This document shows, one piece after another, positions 58,427 to 64,000 of a stretch of DNA of 64,000 bases (position 1 is its first letter; every line of letters begins with the position of its first letter). Both the position numbers and the translations under genes were made by a program. The notes below the pieces were generated by a model. That model did no database searches and had not been told where the DNA came from. It worked only from the letters and a program-made list of their open reading frames with translations. Origin of the DNA: Fragum whitleyi (lineage: Eukaryota > Mollusca > Bivalvia > Cardiida > Cardiidae); the NCBI GenBank assembly GCA_948146395.1, contig OX411548.1:65243020-65307019 (forward strand). Direction: 5' to 3'.

Positions 58427-58571
58427 TATATAAAGGCGCCAACAGAGCGGTGAGCGGGGAGAGACTTCTTTGGAAGATAAGAAGACAGACAAATTTTAGT
58501 TAAACGTTTATTAAAGAAGTGTAGTGTAGTAAATTTGACTTTGATTCATTTCACCAATATAAATATTGGTG
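58427..58571 (+). promoter_or_regulatory. TATA-box block resembling an LTR promoter
   Basis: TATATAAAGGCGCC (58427-58440) is followed by GC-rich AGAGCGGTGAGCGGGGAGAG, a TTTATTAAAG and the 9-bp-arm palindrome CACCAATAT-AA-ATATTGGTG (58552-58571). TTGGTGTCACAG right after resembles a retroelement primer-binding site. This layout fits the U3/R/U5 part of an LTR, but LTR ends and a second LTR were not found. Confidence 0.3.
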
Positions 58572-58725
58572 TCACAGTCTTTCTTTATACGATTTGCTGC
58601 AAAATATAAAGTATGATTATGACCACATTATTATCAACATGTTCGTCACAATTCCTTGTTAATAGTAGGGCAAAATTTCACAATAGAGCTTGTGATGGTA
58701 TCTCCTTTGTTCAATTGAAATTACT

Positions 58726-60373
58726 CAAAGGCTGAAGCTCAATTAAAGAAGTCATATTTTCATTCTCATGTATGAAATCCCAATATTTTATTCGTGTTTG
58801 AATTAAAGTGGTAGATTTCGCAAACGAAACGTCAAAAAAGGGCCACCCACACTTGGGATTGTCTTTTGAACTCAATAACAATGATACAATATAATTAAAA
58901 GTAATTTTCAAGCGCAAATTTTGCTTATCATAATATCTTTTTTTCAATCTATTACCATGAAAAAATATGTTTTCAGGATTTTTGAAAGTAAAATAATGAT
59001 TTTGTCTGTCCGTCTACATGAAACTCCTGGCCTATCACAACTTATTGTTTCTATAATAAGGGAAAAGTGAAGTGTCTTTCTCAAAATAGGTACCAATTTG
59101 CATCGAATCAAAAGATGATAATTTTAAAGGAGCCGTTTTTTTGTGTGTTTTTTTCATATTTAATCTCGAGTATTTCTATAAAATTAATTATATTTGTGTA
59201 ATTCACTCGTAAAGTATATTAGAATGAGTGTGTGCTGTCTTTGTTCGTGAACCTTTTGACAAGATATTGATAATCGCCTATATCTTTTCCTGGATGAACC
59301 CTGTACTCTCTAATTCGGACCAATCAAATCATTGATTATTTAACGAAATCGTTGCGTTTTTCACGAGATATAACAAGTAAATAGCGAGTTATGAACGGTA
59401 AAAAATACGTGATATTTTAGTTAAAAATTGAGTACCGTCGATATGAAAATACGCATATCCAACAAAAGAAAATTGGTCATTTATTGTGTCAAAAGTTTAG
59501 TATAAAAACACAAGTTTTTAGTATATGTGTACATATTCTTTCTACTTAGCAAAGGCTGAAGCTCAATTAAAGAAGTCATATTTTCATTCTCATGTATGAA
59601 ATCCCAATATTTTATTCGTGTTTGAATTAAAGTGGTAGATTTCGCAAACGAAACGTCAAAAAAGGGCCACCCACACTTGGGATTGTCTTTTGAACTCAAT
59701 AACAATGATACAATATAATTAAAAGTAATTTTCAAGCGCAAATTTTGCTTATCATAATATCTTTTTTTCAATCTATTACCATGAAAAAATATGTTTTCAG
59801 GATTTTTGAAAGTAAAATAATGATTTTGTCTGTCCGTCTACATGAAACTCCTGGCCTATCACAACTTATTGTTTCTATAATAAGGGAAAAGTGAAGTGTC
59901 TTTCTCAAAATAGGTACCAATTTGCATCGAATCAAAAGATGATAATTTTAAAGGAGCCGTTTTTTTGTGTGTTTTTTTCATATTTAATCTCGAGTATTTC
60001 TATAAAATTAATTATATTTGTGTAATTCACTCGTAAAGTATATTAGAATGAGTGTGTGCTGTCTTTGTTCGTGAACCTTTTGACAAGATATTGATAATCG
60101 CCTATATCTTTTCCTGGATGAACCCTGTACTCTCTAATTCGGACCAATCAAATCATTGATTATTTAACGAAATCGTTGCGTTTTTCACGAGATATAACAA
60201 GTAAATAGCGAGTTATGAACGGTAAAAAATACGTGATATTTTAGTTAAAAATTGAGTACCGTCGATATGAAAATACGCATATCCAACAAAAGAAAATTGG
60301 TCATTTATTGTGTCAAAAGTTTAGTATAAAAACACAAGTTTTTAGTATATGTGTACATATTCTTTCTACTTAG
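58726..60373. repeat. Near-identical tandem duplication, 824-bp period
   Basis: Unit 1 (58726-59549) and unit 2 (59550-60373) both start CAAAGGCTGAAGCTCAATT and end TTTCTACTTAG. I saw no difference inside. A minus-strand ORF beginning MKKRYYDKQNLRLKITF is copied with it and has no recognisable domain. The identity means it is very recent or an assembly artefact. Confidence 0.93.
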
Positions 60374-61571
60374 CAGCCTTAAGAGTGGAAAATGCGAAAA
60401 ATTATCTTTTACTAAGTAGACAAAAGCATCATTCTGGAACCATTTTATAGTCTAAAATTAATTTGGATTAAGCTAAAATTAAGTTATTACTACATACAAA
60501 AGATTTTACCAACGTTTTTTTGTGTAATTGGTGAAAACACCGGTCCTTATACAAGTCAATCGGACTATAATAATAGCACATTTATATGAATAAGGGTATT
60601 GGTCTTTAATTTGAAACAAACCTTTATAGATGTAATGTGAGAGACTGAAACAAGTAAATTGAGGTGTATTTGTATTGAAATAAACCAAAAAATAAAGCTA
60701 TTTAATTTGTGATCTTATTAAAAAAAAGATGTATAAAATATATAAATCGAGCCATTAATTGTATATTTTCTTATATGACATAAAAAATTAATTTTTGTTT
60801 TTTTTTACCAAATGAGTAAAAGTTTTGACTTGGTATTGACTGGTTTTAGCGAATTTGGGGTCGTTTTGACCTTGGGCCGTTTTGACTTCAGGCCGTTTTA
60901 ACTTGCTCTCAAATAAGTATGAAAGGTCCCACTCTATTTTCTTTAGAGGAGCGATATTTTTATCTCTTTTTCGGTGAAGCGGTTCATAACAAATTTCCCA
61001 CGGCAGTTTTTTTATTTGACAGCTTAGAAAAACAGAACAAAAGCAATGATTTCTAAGCAGAAATCAAGGTAAATTTAGTCTCATTTTTAAAGTAGAAATG
61101 CCCAAGAGTGATAATGGACGGTCACCTTTTGCTTTCAAGGAATACGATCGTTGCAATTCCTTAAATCATCTTTGTTTACATGTTTTGTTGTTGTAAAAAA
61201 GGGCTGCCATGTTTCCTTGAAAATAAACACGCGTCTTTCAACGCTGAAATATCTTTCCCACAGGCATTTTAGCCAAAAGTAAGCCTCGTTGATTGTACTC
61301 TGGATATTCCAGTTGACGTCTGCAAGTTTTTGTCCCAAATGCATCGGTACATTTTTCAAATGGATGCAAATGCGAAAGTGCAATGTGGAACTCTGTTTTC
61401 AGCTATAAAAGCATTCTTTGCAAATATTTTTATCAAAAACATCTTCATTTCCCCTTTTTAATACATTTTGTAACATATTCAGTTGACTTTGCATAAAGAA
61501 AAGCCTTAATTTTGCATATAAAATTTTGGCCAAAAATACAAATGGCCTCCATTTATATTTGCGGCGAACCC
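60374..61571. other. Right part of the 5.15-kb TTAA element, no gene
   Basis: Contains GGTCGTTTTGACC/GGGCCGTTTTGACTTCAGGCCGTTTTAAC repeats at 60.86-60.90 kb and a CAAATGGCCTCCATTT hairpin near the right end. No coding region is supported. Confidence 0.4.
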
Positions 61572-61575
61572 TTAA

Positions 61576-61911
61576 TGTGTGTCATGTCATCTTTGCTTAG
61601 CATATTGGAGAGTTTAGCATTTATCTCGTCAAGCTTACCATCGATACTTGTTGTTTTTTCTTTCGAGCTTTCATTATTTTCCTGGTGGCCCGAGACTTCA
61701 TTAATTTTGGCTTGTTTTTTGGAATTAGGCATTTTCTTGGTCTTTTTCTTTGGCTGTTTTTCTGACACAACAACAGTTATTGTTTGGCTATCGTCGAAGA
61801 CTGGTCGGTCTTCAAAATTGGAAACACTGTGGTTTGGATCACTTTCACTGTTTGTTGAAGAATGTGCACGCTTTGTGAGGTTGATTGAGTAGTTTTACAT
61901 CTGTTGCTCAT
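61576..61911 (-). pseudogene. LINE ORF1, N-terminal part
   Basis: A likely start ATG lies at 61909-61911 (MSNRCKTTQ). The frame must shift by one base near 61865 to reach the long frame that reads SESDPNHSVSNFEDRPVFDD and then the basic PKKKTKKMPNSKKQAKINE. It continues as GKLDEINAKLSNMLSKDDMTHIK and is cut by the TTAA insertion. A basic, low-complexity N terminus followed by a heptad-rich coiled coil is usual for L1-type ORF1p. Upstream sequence (to about 62.05 kb) may be the LINE 5' untranslated region. Confidence 0.75.
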
Positions 61912-63059
61912 AGCTGATTAACAAAGTTGAGTGGATATTTTGGTTCTCCAGAGTAGTATCTTACCCCACCCATTTGTTTTCCAGTTCAAGAAGCACGTGG
62001 CTCGTGTTAGTCGACCTTTCTGTACCTTCACACTAACAATTTTGTCTTTCGGCTACCTATTATATTTTTTTCGGATCATTGGTGCATCGTTCTTGTAGCA
62101 GGTAACATTTATAGACACTTTTAACAGCATAGAATTAACCAATTTTCGAAATTTTTCTTCTCAGATCTCAAAACATGATGTTTATTCTACGGCACCGGAA
62201 GAACACAAATAATGCTTCGCGTAGATAACGTATTGTTGAAATTAACGAAAGCGAGAATAATTTTTTCAGAGGGTAAGCCGTAAATTTATCAAATGATAAT
62301 CTACCTGTTCTCGATAATCCACCGAAAAGCACAAAAGAACAGGTAGATTATTATTAATTCATAAGTATGAAAACAGACAACATTTTCCAGACACCAGTTA
62401 AAGTTTTTAGTTTTTAAAACCAGTTTGAAGACATAATGAATTTCTCCTCGGTTTAATCGGGTACAAAATGAAACGAGTCTTCAAATTTCATAAAAGATAT
62501 TTCTGAACTAATGGTATTATTTTTAGCGATGCATTCAAAGGACCACGAATTTAATAAACCGTGTATTTTAGGACAAATGGATATCAAATATCTTATTAAG
62601 ACTTAGCATAACACTAACATGCATTTTTTGACTTCTTTATATTCAATTCTTTCCAGATTTTCATAATTCATCTAAACTAAGGTATAATTCAAATGAAATC
62701 AGAACACGGTTGCTCTACAATATTCTTATATCATACTCATTTTCAAAAGAAAGTTTGCTCTTTTAAATTTCGGACAGCTTATAAATTACAAAACCAACCG
62801 TCGGAATGTTTTGGACGAAAGCGCTCAAGAGTATTGACCAACGATCTTTTGAGAAAATAACCATACATAGATAAATAATTCGGCTTTTTCGACCTTTCAT
62901 ACTGCGTGTTTAGCATTAAATTCTTTTATATGAAATAGTATTCAGTTCAAAGCCTGAAGCATACGTCATAACTTCATAAATTCACTACAAATATACGCTA
63001 AGCAACAGCGTGGATTAACTTACAATAAATATGGTTGAACAACACTAAACATTGCCAGA
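61912..63059. other. Possible LINE 5' flank, then intergenic DNA
   Basis: A 16-bp inverted repeat ATAATCTACCTGTTCT / AGAACAGGTAGATTAT lies at 62296-62352. No gene or clear element was found otherwise. Confidence 0.4.
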
Positions 63060-63289
63060 TTAATCCTTTGCTATTTAATCCCTGCTTTTTACCTGCCTGT
63101 GATTTTATGATTGAGAAAATACTGTGAAAAAAAGAAGAAAGTGCTTCTGACAAGCAATTTCTTCTTTTGCCACACTATTTTCAACCATACAGAATGGTTA
63201 TTTTTCAAATTAAATCCACTTCAAATTTTCGTCTGCAAAACCTTTGAATTTGGACAGGTCCAAAATTTTGAAAAACAAAAAAGGGTTAA
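63060..63289. mobile_element. MITE-T copy 4 (230 bp)
   Basis: TTAATCCTTTGCTATTTAATCCC..AAACCTTTGAATTTGGACAG..AAAAAAGGGTTAA. Uninterrupted; the left CCC has decayed to TCC. Confidence 0.87.
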
Positions 63290-63390
63290 ACACACCAACG
63301 CAATTCTTGAAGCATTTATAACCGAAAAGAAATAAATTCAAGGTAACCACTTCTTTGCCCCCTCCTACATATAAGTACATGTACAACAAT

Positions 63391-63552
63391 CGTAGAACTA
63401 TGTGAGATAACCACTGGGGGCTAGGAAAGGATGTGATGGTTGTACTGGTGAGAGAAATACCAGGAATCCATTGTTAGGTTCTCCAGCCGCCGCGATAGAA
63501 CTAAAAAAATGTTGAAAGCGGCGTAAAACTCCATTTAATCAATCAATCCTAA
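63391..63552 (+). mobile_element. 5'-truncated tRNA-SINE
   Basis: The sequence AACTATGTGAGATAACC..GGCTAGGAAAGGATGTGATGG..AGCCGCCGCGATAGAACT..TTGAAAGCGGCGTAAAACTCC ends in an (AATC)n tail. The 10-bp duplication GTACAACAAT flanks it (63381-63390, 63553-63562). It shows the empty form of the site where MITE-A copy 3 entered its relative. Confidence 0.88.
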
Positions 63553-63562
63553 GTACAACAAT

Positions 63563-64000
63563 TTATGACGCATAAGTAACGTCTAGATGAAAAATCATCG
63601 ATTCACTTAAAAATTGATTTGGAGACAACACTGAATTCATCTACTTCCATGAATAACGAGCCGTGACAAGCTAAATTATACAACGTCAAATGTCTCCATT
63701 TTCGACAACGTCGCTAGCGTCATGTAATGTGCACCGCCACCTGATACCCATGTACATGTATTTTTATTTGCGTGTGAAATGAATATACATCGTTCAAATG
63801 CTTAAGGTTTTGGCAAGTTTGGGCATATAGAATGTCCTGTTAATATGAGTATACTTTTTCACAAAGCGATAAATCAACGAAGATCAATTGACATAATCCG
63901 AATAAAAATTGAACATCCCTCATATATATGTATTTATATGTTTGATTTCTTTCGCACAATACATGATTGATAACGCTCGAACCACTCTATTTCCGTTGAA
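63563..64000. other. Intergenic DNA to window end
   Basis: No feature supported. Confidence 0.4.

Larger units (their letters stand above)
56424..61571. mobile_element. 5.15-kb TTAA-targeted non-autonomous element splitting LINE ORF1
   Basis: TTAA flanks both ends (56420-56423 and 61572-61575). The ends are imperfect inverted repeats: GGGTTTACCGCGATTTGA on the left, and GGGTTCGCCGCAAAT as the complement of the right. Deleting the insert plus one TTAA joins the LINE frame as ..MTHIK-DTIKSTINEMKEQ.., so the boundaries are exact. No transposase ORF is seen. TTAA targeting is typical of piggyBac. The interior holds a 49-bp tandem pair (57930-58033), a promoter-like block at 58.4 kb and an 824-bp tandem duplication. 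Confidence 0.82.

Noticed and set aside
10591..61571. The two large insertions are 5,150 and 5,148 bp, suggesting one family
   Set aside because: Their terminal repeats (CGAGGGGTGAACGG and GGGTTTACCGC) and target duplications (ATTT and TTAA) differ and no shared interior was noticed; equal length appears coincidental.

Overview
This is a 64-kb stretch of AT-rich eukaryotic, almost certainly metazoan, DNA. No host gene, rRNA or functional tRNA gene is recognisable in it. The repeat content suggests a marine bivalve mollusc: tRNA-headed SINEs with short simple-repeat tails, short fold-back elements, TTAA- and TA-flanked MITEs, GCTCACCTGAGC-type repeats, an L1/Tx1-type LINE and a GATCAGACTGCA repeat that I associate with clam genomes. 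That is inference from repeat style; the species cannot be named. Nearly all short ORFs here lie inside repeats or low-complexity DNA and are not supported as genes.

Layout. 0-10 kb: a 157-unit (CA)n tract joined to a perfect 65-bp inverted repeat, then a run of about 437-bp Tc1/mariner-type MITEs (called MITE-A), one of them inside a SINE that keeps its 13-bp target duplication. 10.35-15.94 kb: one MITE-A copy split by a 5.15-kb TIR element, which itself holds smaller TIR elements and a degenerate tandem repeat. 16-25 kb: more MITE-A copies, palindromes, and a 0.7/1.3-kb tandem duplication whose junction lies in the MITE palindrome. 24.7-28.5 kb: an 86-bp tandem array and an old 1.4-1.5-kb tandem duplication. 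28.7-37 kb: several copies of a ~130-bp palindromic family (PAL-B), TIR elements and a GC-rich CGTGCGAT block. 37.5-39.5 kb: a TTAA-flanked MITE (MITE-T) interrupted by both a SINE and a solo LTR, each with its own target duplication, then a 210-bp tandem repeat and a second MITE-T. 41.5-44.7 kb: paired MITE-A copies, three related palindromic elements and a SINE.

45.8-62 kb (minus strand) holds the only long coding sequence: an L1/Tx1-type LINE in three pieces. ORF2 (endonuclease, reverse transcriptase, C-terminal zinc knuckle) carries a nonsense codon and two frameshifts. ORF1 is split by a 5.15-kb insertion at TTAA; removing the insert with one TTAA copy rejoins the reading frame exactly. 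About 6.1 kb, mostly a degenerate tandem array with its own 974-bp fold-back insertion, separates ORF1 from ORF2. The ORF1 insertion contains a near-identical 824-bp tandem duplication and an LTR-promoter-like stretch.

The window is best read as layered transposon insertions whose relative order can often be deduced. No gene system or operon is present. The items most worth follow-up are the non-autonomous ~5-kb elements, the PAL-B palindromes, the MITE-borne ATTC microsatellites and the perfect hairpin beside the CA tract.
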